From Acidovorax soli (GTDB lineage Bacteria; Pseudomonadota; Gammaproteobacteria; Burkholderiales; Burkholderiaceae_C), in contig NZ_FNQJ01000011.1 in the NCBI RefSeq assembly GCF_900107605.1, positions 1-64,000 of the forward strand: 64,000 bases of DNA. The letters are read 5' to 3'. A model generated the notes under the pieces. That model had not been told where the DNA came from. It saw only the letters and a program-made list of their open reading frames with translations, and searched no databases. The translations under genes and the position numbers were made by a program. Position 1 is the first letter of the stretch; the number at the start of each line of letters is the position of its first letter. This document shows, one piece after another, positions 42,087 through 51,796 of the stretch.

Positions 42087-45000
42087 ATGCCCCAGCCCTT
42101 TGCCTCCGCGTCGCTTGCCACATTGCGCCACCACCGCTGGGTGCGCCGGGGCCTGTGGGCCTTGCTGGCGCTGTTGCTGCTGTGGCTGCTGAGCTGGCTG
42201 TCGGTGCCGGCGCTGGCCAAGGGCCCGCTGGAGCGCATCGCCAGCGAACAGCTGGGGCGCCCGGTCACCGTGGGGGCCATCGATTTCAAGCCCTGGACGC
42301 TCGAAGTCACGCTGCGCGACATCGCCATCGGCGGCGCCCAGGGCGGCCCGCCCCAACTGGAGATTGCGCGCATCTATGCCGATGCCGAAATGCAGTCGCT
42401 GCTGCGCCTGGCGCCGGTGGTCGATGCCCTGGAAATCGATGCGCCCCATCTGCGGCTCACGCACCTGGCCGACGGCCACTACGACGTGGACGACATCCTG
42501 GCCCGGCTCACCGCCCCCTCCGACCAACCCGCCAGCGGCCCGGCGCGGCTGGCGCTGCACAACCTGGTGCTGACCGGTGGCGCCATCGACTTCGACGACC
42601 GCACCGTGGACAAGGTGCACGCCGTGCGCGAGCTGACCCTGAAAGTGCCTTTCATCAGCACCCTGCCCGCGCAGCGCGACATCACGGTGGCGCCCCACCT
42701 GTCGTTTGCGGTGGGCGACAGCCGGTTTGACTCGTCGGCCCAGGCCACCCCGTTTGCCCAGACCGGCAAGGGCGACGCCACGCTGAAGTGGGAGGGGCTC
42801 GACCTGGCGCCCTACCTGCCCTATCTGCCTGCCAGCCTGCCGGTGCGGTTGCAGGGCGCCCTGCTCGACCTGGATGTGAAGCTGGCGTTCGAGCAGAGAC
42901 CCCGCCTGGCCGTCACGCTGTCGGGCAAGGTGCAGACGCGCAACGTGCAGATCGCCGACCGCGGCAACCAGCCCCTGCTGTCCTACGAACGCCTCACGGT
43001 GGACATGGCCGAGGTGCGGCCGCTCGACCAGGTGGTGCGCCTGGCCAGCGTGGAGCTGGCGGCGCCCGTGGTCACGGCCACGCGCAATGCCCAGGGCGCC
43101 ATCAACCTCGCGCAACTGTCGGCCCCGGCCGCGTCACCAGCGGCCACCCCGCCACCACCTGCCGCACCGGCACCCCAGGCCCCCGCCAGCGGCGCCACCC
43201 CGCCCGCCACCCCGCCCGCCACCCCGCCCGCCACCGCCCCCGGCTGGACCGTGGCCGTGGCGCAGGCCGCCGTGCGCAAGGGCCAGGTGCGCTGGAGCGA
43301 CCAGAGCACCCGGCCCGCCGCCGCGCTGCAGGCCACCGAGCTCACGCTGGATGTGGCCAATGTGGCCTATCCCTTCCAGGCGCCCCTCACCTTCCAGGGC
43401 GCGCTGGGCCTGCAAGGCAGCACCCTGGCCTTCAAGGGCCAGGCCACCGACCGGGCGGCCGAGGTGAACCTGTCGGCCCAAGGCCTGGCCCTGCAACTGG
43501 CCGCGCCCTACCTGGCCCAGACACTGGAGCCCGCGCTGACCGGCCATGTCAACGGTGAACTGGCCCTGCAGTGGCAGGCCCCGGTCGGCGACGCTGCCAA
43601 GGCAGGCGCCACGGGCGTGACCCTCAGCGCCGGCCCCCTGGCGCTGGAACAACTGGCGCTGCAACAGGACAAGACCGCACTGGCCGGGGTGGGCAAGCTG
43701 GCGCTGGATGGCCTGAAGCTCAACCTGGACCAGCGCACCGTGGACGTCGAGCGCCTGGCCATCACCCAGCCCCAGGCCACGGTGGAACGCGCCGCCGACG
43801 GCCGCTGGATGTACGAGCGCTGGCTCAAGGCCGCGCCCACCACCGGCACCGCCAAGGCAAAGGCGCCTGCCGCGCCCGCCTGGCGCGTGCGCCTGGGCGA
43901 GCTGGCCGTGGACCAGGGCAGCGTGGCCTTTGCCGACCGCGCCCAGCCCCGCCCCGTGGCATTGAACCTGTCGGCGCTGAGCCTGAAGGCCCGCAACCTG
44001 GCGCCGGACGGCAGCAAACCCGAGGCCGTCGAACTCTCGGCCCGGGTGGCTGCACGCCGGGGCCAGGCCGGCCAGCTGACCTACCGCGGCACGCTCACCC
44101 CCCAGCCGTTTGCCACGCAAGGGCGCCTGGAAGCCAGCCGCCTGCCCCTGTACGCGCTGGACGGCTACCTGGCCGACCAGCTGGCCATCGAACTGCTGCG
44201 CGCCGACCTGGGCTTTCGCGGCCAGGTGGCCCTGTCCCAGAGCGCGCGCGGCACCACGCTGCGCGTGAACGGCGACGCCGCCATCGACGACCTGCGCGCC
44301 AACAGCACGGCCGCCGCCACGCCCAAGACCGCCGCACAGGTGGGCGAAGAACTGCTGGCCTGGAAGAGCCTGGGCCTGCGCGGCCTGGCCGTGGCCCTGG
44401 CACCGAACACCGCCCCACGTGTGGAGGTGAAGGAAACCAGCCTGGCCGACTTCTTTGCGCGCGTCACCATCAACGAAAACGGCCGCATCAACCTGAGCGA
44501 CATCGCCAAAAGCCCGGCGGAGGTCAGCCACCAGGCGCCGGCCGCAGACACCGCATCCCCCGCCCCGTCGGCGCCCGCGGACGCCACGGCATCGGCCAGC
44601 GCCCCGCTGCCCCCGGCACCAGCCATCCCGCCCGACCCGCTGGCCCCGGTGGTGGTGTTCGGCCCGGTGAGCCTGGTCAACGGCAAGGTGCTGTTCTCGG
44701 ACTACTTCATCCGGCCCAACTACTCGGCCGACCTGACCGAGCTGACCGGCAAGCTCAGCGCGTTCTCGTCCCAGCCCCCGGGCGGCGAGCCCGTGCTGGC
44801 CGATCTGGAGCTGCGCGGCCGCGCCGAGGGCTCGGCCGCGCTGGAGATCACCGGCAAGCTCAACCCGCTGGCCAAGCCCCTGGCCCTGGACATCGTGGGC
44901 AAGGTGCGCGACCTCGAACTGCCGCCCCTCTCGCCCTATTCGGTGAAATACGCGGGCCATGGCATCGAGCGCGGCAAGCTCAGCATGGACGTGTCGTACA

Positions 45001-45824
45001 AGGTGCTGCCCGACGGCCAGCTCACGGCCAGCAACAAGCTGGTGCTCAACCAGCTCACGTTTGGCGAGCCCGTGGAAGGGGCCCCCAACAGCCTGCCGGT
45101 GCGGCTGGCCGTGGCCCTGCTGGCAGACAGCCATGGCGTGATCGATCTGGACCTGCCCATCAGCGGCTCGCTGAACGACCCGCAGTTCCGCATCGGCCCC
45201 GTCATCTTCAAGATCATCGTCAACCTGATCGGCAAGGCCATCACGGCCCCTTTCAGCCTGCTGGCCCGCGCTTTCGGGGGCGGCGATGAACTGAGCACCG
45301 TGGCCTTCGCCCCCGGCAGCGCCAGCCTCACGCCCGAGGCCCGGCAGGGCCTGGACAAGGTGGCCAAGGCCCTGGCCGAGCGGCCCGCGCTCAAGCTCAC
45401 CGTGACGGGCACGGCCAGCCTGGCGCGCGAGCGCGAAGCCATCCAGCGCGAGCGCCTGCAAGACCTGGTGCGCGCCGAAAAGCGCCGCGCCACCCCCGCC
45501 GACACCACCCCCGTGCAGGCCGCCGAATACCCGGCGCTGCTCAAGGCGGTGTACCGCCGCGCCGACATGCCCAAGCCCCGCAACCTGGTGGGCATGGCCA
45601 AGGACCTGCCCGTGCCCGAGATGGAAGCCCTGCTGCTGGCCCACCTGCCCGCCGCTACCGAAGAGCTGGCGACCGAGTTGGCCACGCACCGCGGCCAGGC
45701 CGTCAAGGCCTACCTGGCCGAGCAGAAGCTGCCCGAGGAGCGCCTGTTCCTGGCCGCCCCCAAGGCTGCCACGCCGGACGAAAAATGGACGCCCCAGGCC
45801 CAGCTCAGCCTGGCCACCCAATAA
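42087..45824 (+). CDS. DUF748 (AsmA-like) envelope protein
   Basis: A 1245-residue protein with one N-terminal membrane helix (LWALLALLLLWLLSWLSVPA) followed by a very long beta-rich periplasmic region with repeated DUF748/AsmA-type segments (LERIASEQLGRPVTVGAIDF near residue 50, FSDYFIRPNYSADLTELTGK near 870). The C-terminal part from ~1070 has FAPGSASLTPEARQGLDKVA, typical of the family. AsmA-like proteins are thought to bridge the membranes for phospholipid transport or to act in outer-membrane assembly. It contains two Pro/Ala low-complexity spacers at ~350-385 and ~815-850. Confidence 0.92.
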   Translation: MPQPFASASLATLRHHRWVRRGLWALLALLLLWLLSWLSVPALAKGPLERIASEQLGRPVTVGAIDFKPWTLEVTLRDIAIGGAQGGPPQLEIARIYADAEMQSLLRLAPVVDALEIDAPHLRLTHLADGHYDVDDILARLTAPSDQPASGPARLALHNLVLTGGAIDFDDRTVDKVHAVRELTLKVPFISTLPAQRDITVAPHLSFAVGDSRFDSSAQATPFAQTGKGDATLKWEGLDLAPYLPYLPASLPVRLQGALLDLDVKLAFEQRPRLAVTLSGKVQTRNVQIADRGNQPLLSYERLTVDMAEVRPLDQVVRLASVELAAPVVTATRNAQGAINLAQLSAPAASPAATPPPPAAPAPQAPASGATPPATPPATPPATAPGWTVAVAQAAVRKGQVRWSDQSTRPAAALQATELTLDVANVAYPFQAPLTFQGALGLQGSTLAFKGQATDRAAEVNLSAQGLALQLAAPYLAQTLEPALTGHVNGELALQWQAPVGDAAKAGATGVTLSAGPLALEQLALQQDKTALAGVGKLALDGLKLNLDQRTVDVERLAITQPQATVERAADGRWMYERWLKAAPTTGTAKAKAPAAPAWRVRLGELAVDQGSVAFADRAQPRPVALNLSALSLKARNLAPDGSKPEAVELSARVAARRGQAGQLTYRGTLTPQPFATQGRLEASRLPLYALDGYLADQLAIELLRADLGFRGQVALSQSARGTTLRVNGDAAIDDLRANSTAAATPKTAAQVGEELLAWKSLGLRGLAVALAPNTAPRVEVKETSLADFFARVTINENGRINLSDIAKSPAEVSHQAPAADTASPAPSAPADATASASAPLPPAPAIPPDPLAPVVVFGPVSLVNGKVLFSDYFIRPNYSADLTELTGKLSAFSSQPPGGEPVLADLELRGRAEGSAALEITGKLNPLAKPLALDIVGKVRDLELPPLSPYSVKYAGHGIERGKLSMDVSYKVLPDGQLTASNKLVLNQLTFGEPVEGAPNSLPVRLAVALLADSHGVIDLDLPISGSLNDPQFRIGPVIFKIIVNLIGKAITAPFSLLARAFGGGDELSTVAFAPGSASLTPEARQGLDKVAKALAERPALKLTVTGTASLAREREAIQRERLQDLVRAEKRRATPADTTPVQAAEYPALLKAVYRRADMPKPRNLVGMAKDLPVPEMEALLLAHLPAATEELATELATHRGQAVKAYLAEQKLPEERLFLAAPKAATPDEKWTPQAQLSLATQ
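43196..43236 (+). repeat. 12-bp tandem repeat encoding PPAT units
   Basis: About three copies of ACCCCGCCCGCC encode a (PPAT)n linker in the DUF748 protein. It is a likely site of length variation by slippage. Confidence 0.8.
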
Positions 45825-45883
45825 ACGGGCCGCGCACGGCGCACCGGAACCAACCGCAGCGCCAGCGCTCACACCCTGTAACC

Positions 45884-48097
45884 ATGCCCCATCGCCTGCT
45901 CTCCCACTTTCTCTTCGCTCTGCTTTTCATAGCTTCCAGCGCTTCATGGACAGGCGCAAGCGCCCAATTCAACCCAAAACCCGGCGCCCGTGCCGGCAGC
46001 GTGGTCACCACGCCCCGCGTGCGTGCCGAACTCGTGGCGCACGCGCCCGAGGGCGTGGGCCCCGGCCAGCCGCTGTGGCTGGGCCTGCAAATCACCCACC
46101 AGCCCGAGTGGCACACCTACTGGAAGAACCCCGGCGACTCGGGCCTGCCCACCGAGCTGGCCTGGACGCTGCCCGCCGGCCTCACGGCGGGCGACATCGC
46201 CTGGCCCGTGCCCCACACCATCCGCATCGGCACCCTGGCCAACCATGGCTACGAAGGCACGGTGCTGCTGCCCGTGCCGGTGCAGGTGGGCCCGGACTTC
46301 AAGGCGCCGCTGGCGGGCAATGGCACGCTCGATGTGCGCCTGCGCGCGACCTGGCTGGTGTGCCGCGTCGAATGCATTCCCGAAGAAGGCGAATTTGCGC
46401 TGCAGCTGCCCGTGCGCGGCTCCACCGCGCTGCATGCTGCCGCCTTCGCCCAGAGCCAGGCCGATCAACCGCTGGCGCTGGCCGGAACAAGCCAGGTCCA
46501 GGTGCAGGGCGAGCGCCTGCAATTGCGCGTGCACGGACTGCCCGCCGCGGCACGCGGCCAGACGCTGGCTCTGTTCGCGGAAACGCCCGAGGTACTGGTT
46601 CCCGCCGCCGTGTCCGGCAAGGACTGGACCCAGGCCTGGGATGGCGATGCCTGGACCGCCGACCTGCCGCTGTCTCCCCAGCGGGGTGACACGCCCGAGC
46701 GCCTGCCGCTGGTGCTGGCGCTGGAGCAGCGCCCCGCAGACCGCGCGGCCCCCCATGCCTGGCGCACCGTGGCCGATGTGAACGGCACCTGGGCCGCCGC
46801 CGCGCGCGCCAGCGTGTCGCCCGCGCTGGCGGCGGCGCTGGAGGCCAACCAGGCCGCCTCCCCTACACCCGCCCCCACCAGCGCTTCGCTGGGTACGCTG
46901 CTGGCGGCACTGGCAGGTGGGCTGCTGGGCGGCCTGCTGCTCAACCTCATGCCCTGCGTGTTTCCGGTGCTGGCCATCAAGGTGCTGGGCTTTGCGCAGC
47001 ATGGCAGCAACCGGAGGGCGCAACGCCTGGCCGGCGCGGCCTATACCGGCGGTGTGGTGCTGTCGTTCCTGGCGCTGGGCGGCCTGCTCTTGGGCCTGCG
47101 CGCGGCGGGCGAGCAGCTGGGCTGGGGCTTTCAGCTGCAATCACCCGCCGTGGTGGCGCTGCTGGCCGCGCTGTTCACGCTGATCGGGCTCAACCTGGCG
47201 GGCCTGTTCGAGTTCGGCCAGTTCGTGCCGGGGCGCCTGGCCACGCTGCAGGCCCGCCACCCGGTAGGCGATGCGTTTTTGTCGGGCGTGCTGGCCGTGG
47301 CCATTGCCTCGCCGTGCACCGCACCCTTCATGGGCGCTTCACTGGGTTTTGCCGTGGCCATGCCCGGCGCGCAGGCGCTGGCGGTGTTTGCCGCGCTCGG
47401 CCTGGGCATGGCCCTGCCCTACCTGGCGGCCAGCCTGGTGCCGGCCGTGGTGGGCTGGCTGCCGCGGCCCGGCCCCTGGATGGCGACCTTCCGCCACGCC
47501 ATGGCCTTCCCCATGTTTGCCACGGTGGTCTGGCTGGTGTGGGTGCTGGGCCAGCAAAGCGGCATCGACGGCGCCGGCGCGCTGCTGGCGCTGCTGGTGA
47601 CGGGCTGTGCGCTGGTGTGGTCGCTCACGCTGCGCGGCCGCACCCGGATGGTGATTGCTTCTTGTTTAATAGCTGGTGGCGCATGGCTGGCAAGCGCTAT
47701 TGGCCAAAACATCACCAAACCAGTGGAGCGTGCCGCCCAGGTCGCGGTGGGCGCCAACAGCGCCTGGCATGCCTGGTCTGCCGAGCGCACGGCCGAACTG
47801 ATGACCGCAGGCCAGCCAGTGTTTGTGGACTTCACCGCCGCCTGGTGCGTGACCTGCCAGTACAACAAGCGCACCACCCTCACCGACAGCAGCGTGCTGG
47901 CCGACTTCGCCGAGCGCAAGGTGGCCCTGCTGCGCGCCGACTGGACGCGCCGCGACCCCGCCATCACCGCCGCGCTCGCCCAGCTCGGGCGCAGCGGCGT
48001 GCCGGTGTATGTGCTGTACGCACCCGGCAAGGCGCCGGTGGTGCTGACCGAGATCCTCAGCGTGGCCGAGGTGCGGCAGGCGCTGGCGGCGCTGTAG
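45884..48097 (+). CDS. DsbD/ScsB-like thiol:disulfide interchange protein
   Basis: A 737-residue membrane reductase. After a signal peptide come a large periplasmic DsbD-alpha-like domain (HQPEWHTYWKNPGDSGLPTE; CRVEC near residue 165 gives its cysteine pair), a DsbD-type membrane domain with MPCVFPVLAIKVLGF near 360 and SPCTAPFMGASLGF near 475, and a C-terminal thioredoxin domain with FTAAWCVTC near 650. Electrons pass from cytoplasmic thioredoxin through the membrane pair to periplasmic partners. The long alpha domain resembles ScsB of copper tolerance more than classic DsbD. Two dispersed elements lie in frame in the signal peptide and one membrane helix. Confidence 0.92.
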   Translation: MPHRLLSHFLFALLFIASSASWTGASAQFNPKPGARAGSVVTTPRVRAELVAHAPEGVGPGQPLWLGLQITHQPEWHTYWKNPGDSGLPTELAWTLPAGLTAGDIAWPVPHTIRIGTLANHGYEGTVLLPVPVQVGPDFKAPLAGNGTLDVRLRATWLVCRVECIPEEGEFALQLPVRGSTALHAAAFAQSQADQPLALAGTSQVQVQGERLQLRVHGLPAAARGQTLALFAETPEVLVPAAVSGKDWTQAWDGDAWTADLPLSPQRGDTPERLPLVLALEQRPADRAAPHAWRTVADVNGTWAAAARASVSPALAAALEANQAASPTPAPTSASLGTLLAALAGGLLGGLLLNLMPCVFPVLAIKVLGFAQHGSNRRAQRLAGAAYTGGVVLSFLALGGLLLGLRAAGEQLGWGFQLQSPAVVALLAALFTLIGLNLAGLFEFGQFVPGRLATLQARHPVGDAFLSGVLAVAIASPCTAPFMGASLGFAVAMPGAQALAVFAALGLGMALPYLAASLVPAVVGWLPRPGPWMATFRHAMAFPMFATVVWLVWVLGQQSGIDGAGALLALLVTGCALVWSLTLRGRTRMVIASCLIAGGAWLASAIGQNITKPVERAAQVAVGANSAWHAWSAERTAELMTAGQPVFVDFTAAWCVTCQYNKRTTLTDSSVLADFAERKVALLRADWTRRDPAITAALAQLGRSGVPVYVLYAPGKAPVVLTEILSVAEVRQALAAL
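45929..45964. repeat. Dispersed AGCGCTT element, copy 7 (signal peptide of DsbD-like gene)
   Basis: CATAGCTTCCAGCGCTTCAT then GGACAGGCGCAAGCGC. It encodes part of the signal peptide (IASSASWTGASA). Confidence 0.55.
47668..47710. repeat. Dispersed AGCGCTT element, copy 8 (membrane helix of DsbD-like gene)
   Basis: AATAGCTGGTGGCGCATGGC, then TGGCAAGCGCTATTGGCCAA AA. It matches the next copy, 470 bases away, at both ends (AATAGCTGkTGGCGC and AGCGCTwTTGGCCAAAA). Confidence 0.65.
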
Positions 48098-48141
48098 CGG
48101 CCCGGCCGCTGGAGATGGGGCAGCGCGGATCGCGCCTTGAT

Positions 48142-48185
48142 GAATAGCTGTTGGCGCTGACCCATCCAGCGCTTTTGGCCAAAAT
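48142..48185. repeat. Dispersed AGCGCTT element, copy 9 (intergenic)
   Basis: GAATAGCTGTTGGCGCTGAC, then CCATCCAGCGCTTTTGGCCA AAAT, in the gap after the DsbD-like gene. It is the closest relative of copy 8 in this window. Confidence 0.65.
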
Positions 48186-48370
48186 GGCGGCCAAATGTTC
48201 ACGGCGGGGCGCAGCACACCTTGCCACGGCGGTGGCCTTCAAGGGACAAGCCCGGCGCACTCCCCCAAAACACCCGGGTGGCGATATCCTCAAGCCCGGC
48301 AGGATCGGCACCGCCGGTACGCCACGACGTCCGCCTCCACCCCACCGCCCGTCCACGCTCCCACCGTTTC

Positions 48371-49951
48371 ATGTCCCAGCCCTCAAGTTCCTTGTGGAGC
48401 CCCCTGCGCCAGACCGCCTTCCGGGGCCTGTGGATGTGCGGTGGCGTGTTCTTTGTGGGCAACGGCATGCAGACCATGGCGGCCGCCTGGCTCATGGTGG
48501 AGCTCACGGGCTCGTCGTTTCTGGCGGCGCTGGTGCAGACGGCCGTGTTCATGCCCATGTTCCTGCTGGCGCTGCCCGCCGGCGTGCTGGCCGACACCAC
48601 CGACCGCCGGCGCCTGATTGCGGGCGCGCTGCTGGCCCAGACCGGCGCCTGCGCGCTGCTGGCCCTGCTCACACTGGGCGGCTGGAGCGGCCCGGCCTCG
48701 GTGCTGTTCCTCGTCTTCGTGTGCGGCTGCTGCACGGCCATGCTCACGCCGGCCTGGAACTCGTCGGTCATCGACCCGGTGCCGCGCGACGAATGGCCGC
48801 AGGCCATCACCGCCGTCAGCATTGCCTACAACGCCGCGCGCGCCGTGGGGCCCACGCTGGCGGGGCTGCTGTTCGCGCTGCTCGGGGCAGGCTGGGTGTT
48901 CGCCGTCACGGTGGCGACCACGCTGGTGATGTGGGAGTCGATTCGGCGCTGGCCGCCCAAGGCGCACCCGCCTTCCAAGCTGCCGGCCGAGCGCCTGTGG
49001 GGCGGCACGCTCAGCGGCCTGCGTTTTGCCTGGCATTCGCGCATGATCCTGGCGCAGCTGGTGCGCGTGACGGCCTTCGGCGCGGCGGGCTCGGCCCTGT
49101 GGGCGCTGCTGCCGGTGATTGCCCAGCGCCTGGGCACGGGCGCGCAGGGCTTTGGCCTGCTCATGGGCTGCCTGGGCACGGGCGCCGTGCTGGTGGGCCT
49201 GGTGCTGGGGCGGCTGCGGACGCGCTTCGGCATGGAGGCCATCGTGGGCACCGGCGGCGGGGTGTTTGCCGCCGCCATGCTGGCTGCCGCGCTCACGCAG
49301 GTGGCCTGGTTCATTTACCTGTGGATGCTGCTGGCGGGCGCGGCCTGGATGTCGTCCATGTCCACCTTCAACACCGCCACCCAGGCCAGCGCGCCACAGT
49401 GGGTGCGCTCGCGCGCCGTGGCCATGCACATGGTGGCGGCGCTGGGTGCGTTTGCCATGGGCTCGGCCTTCTGGGGCGCTGCGTCCGACCTGATCGGCCT
49501 CACGCCCACGCTGTGCCTGGCCGCCGCGCTGATGGTGGCCAGCCTGCTGCTGGCCAAGCCGATGCCGCTGCGCATGGGCGCCCTGCACGAGGTGACGCAG
49601 GCCACGCCCTGGGATGAACTGTTCATCGAATCCGAGCCCCTGCCCGAAGCCGGCCCGGTGGCCGTCGAGGTGGGCTACCGCATTGCCCCCGGCACCGACG
49701 CGGCCTTCCTGGACACCATCAGCCGCATGAAGGCCCCGCGCCGCCGCGACGGCGCCACCTTCTGGCGCGTGTACAAGGATCTGGGCGAGCCCTCGCGCTA
49801 TGTGGAGCGCTTCATCGTCGAGTCCTGGGCCGACTACCTGCACCAGCGCGCCCGCGCCACCATGGCCGACCAGGCGCTGGAGACCGAGGTGCGGGCGTTT
49901 CTGGCCCCCGGCGAAACGGCGCGCATGTCGCACTACATCGCTGAAAGATAG
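48371..49951 (+). CDS. MFS transporter (EntS/MFS_3 type) with C-terminal monooxygenase-like domain
   Basis: A 526-residue protein. Residues ~15-405 form a 12-helix major facilitator (FRGLWMCGGVFFVGNGMQTM first helix; PAGVLADTTDRRRL is the loop 2-3 motif). The last ~100 residues (VEVGYRIAPGTDAAFLDTIS to ARMSHYIAER) look like an antibiotic-biosynthesis-monooxygenase/dimeric alpha-beta barrel domain on the cytoplasmic side. Such fusions occur in proteobacterial relatives of the enterobactin exporter EntS. The substrate is unknown. ATG 48371 is chosen; the open frame upstream is not MFS-like. Confidence 0.9.
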   Translation: MSQPSSSLWSPLRQTAFRGLWMCGGVFFVGNGMQTMAAAWLMVELTGSSFLAALVQTAVFMPMFLLALPAGVLADTTDRRRLIAGALLAQTGACALLALLTLGGWSGPASVLFLVFVCGCCTAMLTPAWNSSVIDPVPRDEWPQAITAVSIAYNAARAVGPTLAGLLFALLGAGWVFAVTVATTLVMWESIRRWPPKAHPPSKLPAERLWGGTLSGLRFAWHSRMILAQLVRVTAFGAAGSALWALLPVIAQRLGTGAQGFGLLMGCLGTGAVLVGLVLGRLRTRFGMEAIVGTGGGVFAAAMLAAALTQVAWFIYLWMLLAGAAWMSSMSTFNTATQASAPQWVRSRAVAMHMVAALGAFAMGSAFWGAASDLIGLTPTLCLAAALMVASLLLAKPMPLRMGALHEVTQATPWDELFIESEPLPEAGPVAVEVGYRIAPGTDAAFLDTISRMKAPRRRDGATFWRVYKDLGEPSRYVERFIVESWADYLHQRARATMADQALETEVRAFLAPGETARMSHYIAER

Positions 49952-50035
49952 CTCCCCCCGAGCCGCCCGCGCGTTACAGCCGGCGCGGCCCAGGCCAGTG
50001 CACCCGTGGAACTGGCTTTGCCAGGCCACCGGGCG

Positions 50036-50083
50036 CGTCCCCTTCCCGCAGGAGAGGGGGAAGACGCGAAGCGTCTCAGGGGG
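50036..50083 (-). repeat. CCCCCTGAGTCGCC dispersed repeat, copy 3 (short form)
   Basis: On the minus strand it reads CCCCCTGAGACGCTTCGCGT, then CTTCCCCCTCTCCTGCGGGA and AGGGGACG. It is a shortened, diverged version in the MFS-hemE gap, opposite in direction to the flanking genes. Confidence 0.6.
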
Positions 50084-50116
50084 TGCCTTCCCTTCCGCCC
50101 TGCGACAATTGCGGGC

Positions 50117-51235
50117 ATGAGCACCACCTTCGCCCCCCTCACCAACGACACCTTCCTGCGCGCCTGCCGCCGCCAGGCCACCGACTACACCCCCCTGTGG
50201 CTGATGCGCCAGGCGGGCCGCTACCTGCCTGAATACAAGGCCACGCGCGCCCAGGCGGGCAGCTTCATGGGCCTGGCGATGAACGTGGACTTCGCCACCG
50301 AGGTCACGCTGCAGCCTTTGGCCCGCTTCCCGCTCGACGCCGCCATCCTGTTCAGCGACATCCTCACCGTGCCCGACGCCATGGGCCTGGGCCTGTCGTT
50401 CGCCGAGGGCGAGGGCCCGCGCTTCGCCAAGTCGGTGCGCGACGAGGCTGCCGTGGCCGAACTCGCCGTGCCCGACCTGGACAAGCTGCGCTATGTGTTC
50501 GACGCCGTCACCAGCATCCGCAAGGCCCTGAATGGGCGGGTTCCGCTGATCGGCTTCTCTGGCAGCCCCTGGACGCTGGCCTGCTACATGGTCGAGGGCA
50601 AGGGATCGGACGACTACCGCCTGGTCAAGACGCTGATGTACAGCCGCCCCGACCTGATGCACCGCATCCTGGCCGTGAACGCCGACGCCGTGGCGGCCTA
50701 CCTCAACGCCCAGATCGATGCGGGTGCCCAGGCCGTGATGATTTTCGACAGCTGGGGCGGCGTGCTGGCCGACGGCGCCTTCCAGCAATTCAGCCTGGAA
50801 TACACCCGGCGCGTGCTGGCGCAGCTCCAGCGCACGGGCGTGGACGGGCAGGACGTACCGCGCATCGTCTTCACCAAGGGCGGCGGCATCTGGCTGGACG
50901 ACATGAAAGACATCGACTGCGAGGTGCTGGGCCTGGACTGGACGGCCAACCTGGGCAAGGCGCGTGCCACCGTCGGTGGCCAGGTGGGTGGCCCCGGCAA
51001 GGCGCTGCAGGGCAATATCGACCCCAATGTGCTGTTTGCGCCCCCCGCGCAGATCGTCACCCAGGTGCACGCCGTGCTCGACAGCTTTGGCAAGCCGCAC
51101 ACCGACCGCAGCACCACCGGCCCCACGCACATCTTCAACCTGGGCCACGGCATCAGCCAGTTCACCCCGCCCGAGCATGTGGCGGCGCTGGTCGAGGCGG
51201 TGCACAGCCATTCGCGTGCGCAGCGCCAGGGTTGA
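50117..51235 (+). CDS. hemE: Uroporphyrinogen decarboxylase HemE
   Basis: A 372-residue cytoplasmic enzyme that decarboxylates the four acetate groups of uroporphyrinogen III to give coproporphyrinogen III in haem synthesis. [15 protein letters not shown] near residue 23 is the first HemE signature and [19 protein letters not shown] near 143 the second. The length is normal. ATG 50117 matches the family start. A gene-free DnaA-box cluster lies between its stop and priA. Confidence 0.97.
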   Translation: MSTTFAPLTNDTFLRACRRQATDYTPLWLMRQAGRYLPEYKATRAQAGSFMGLAMNVDFATEVTLQPLARFPLDAAILFSDILTVPDAMGLGLSFAEGEGPRFAKSVRDEAAVAELAVPDLDKLRYVFDAVTSIRKALNGRVPLIGFSGSPWTLACYMVEGKGSDDYRLVKTLMYSRPDLMHRILAVNADAVAAYLNAQIDAGAQAVMIFDSWGGVLADGAFQQFSLEYTRRVLAQLQRTGVDGQDVPRIVFTKGGGIWLDDMKDIDCEVLGLDWTANLGKARATVGGQVGGPGKALQGNIDPNVLFAPPAQIVTQVHAVLDSFGKPHTDRSTTGPTHIFNLGHGISQFTPPEHVAALVEAVHSHSRAQRQG

Positions 51236-51270
51236 TGGCCCCACCGCTGGCTGTGGCATTCCTGCCATGG

Positions 51271-51279
51271 TTATGCACA
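51271..51279 (+). promoter_or_regulatory. DnaA box (TTATGCACA)
   Basis: Exact match to the TTATNCACA consensus, 36 bases after the hemE stop. Confidence 0.7.
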
Positions 51280-51460
51280 CAACGGGTGCAGCCACCGGGG
51301 CCACTGCATGGGCCCCGCACCTGCGCTAAAGAATCTGTGGGAATTCGGCAAAACGATTCTAAGTGGTTGATTTTGAACGATTGAGCACTTTTGCTCTTTT
51401 TGTAAGCAAATCAACCAGAGTGCGTTATTTCAAGGACTTGCGCGCCAAATCCCCGAGATA

Positions 51461-51536
51461 TCAACAAAGTTATCCACAGAAATCATGAATTTCCTGGAAA
51501 TTCCCCATGAAATCAAGCACTTGCACGCCAAATTGA
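51461..51536 (+). repeat. ~75-bp repeat unit, copy A, with DnaA box TTATCCACA (51470-51478)
   Basis: Starts with TCAACAAAGTTATCCACAGA AATC, 24 bases identical to copy B, and ends with AAATCAAGCACTT followed by a CGCC-containing tail. The middle is diverged (28 bases versus 27). Confidence 0.75.
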
Positions 51537-51617
51537 AGAAAACCTTGAAGAACACCCACCCAGGGCTAGCACAAATCGGGGGCGTTTCCCCCACTTGACG
51601 TCCCCGGCCCGTACCAC

Positions 51618-51626
51618 TTATGCACA
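51618..51626 (+). promoter_or_regulatory. DnaA box (TTATGCACA)
   Basis: Exact TTATNCACA match between the two repeat units, same orientation as the other boxes. Confidence 0.7.
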
Positions 51627-51796
51627 CTTTCCGTGGTGCGGCGCAGCAAAATGGCGGCGGCACGCGCTAGCACAAAATTTGCACCAGAATTTCTTCAGAC
51701 GATTGATTCATAAGGATTTTTTGCCCATGCCTTTTTTCCGGGCAATCTGTCCCAAGCCAGTATTCATGCGGCTTGGCAGTGCTTCCGGGCAGGATG

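Noticed and set aside
43196-43236. Phase-variation tract in the DUF748 gene
   Set aside because: The unit is 12 bp, so copy changes keep the frame and would only alter linker length.
43134-45872. Antisense frame of 912 codons opposite the DUF748 gene
   Set aside because: Low-complexity Gly/Gln/Arg composition with no start signal; the sense strand carries a complete family match.
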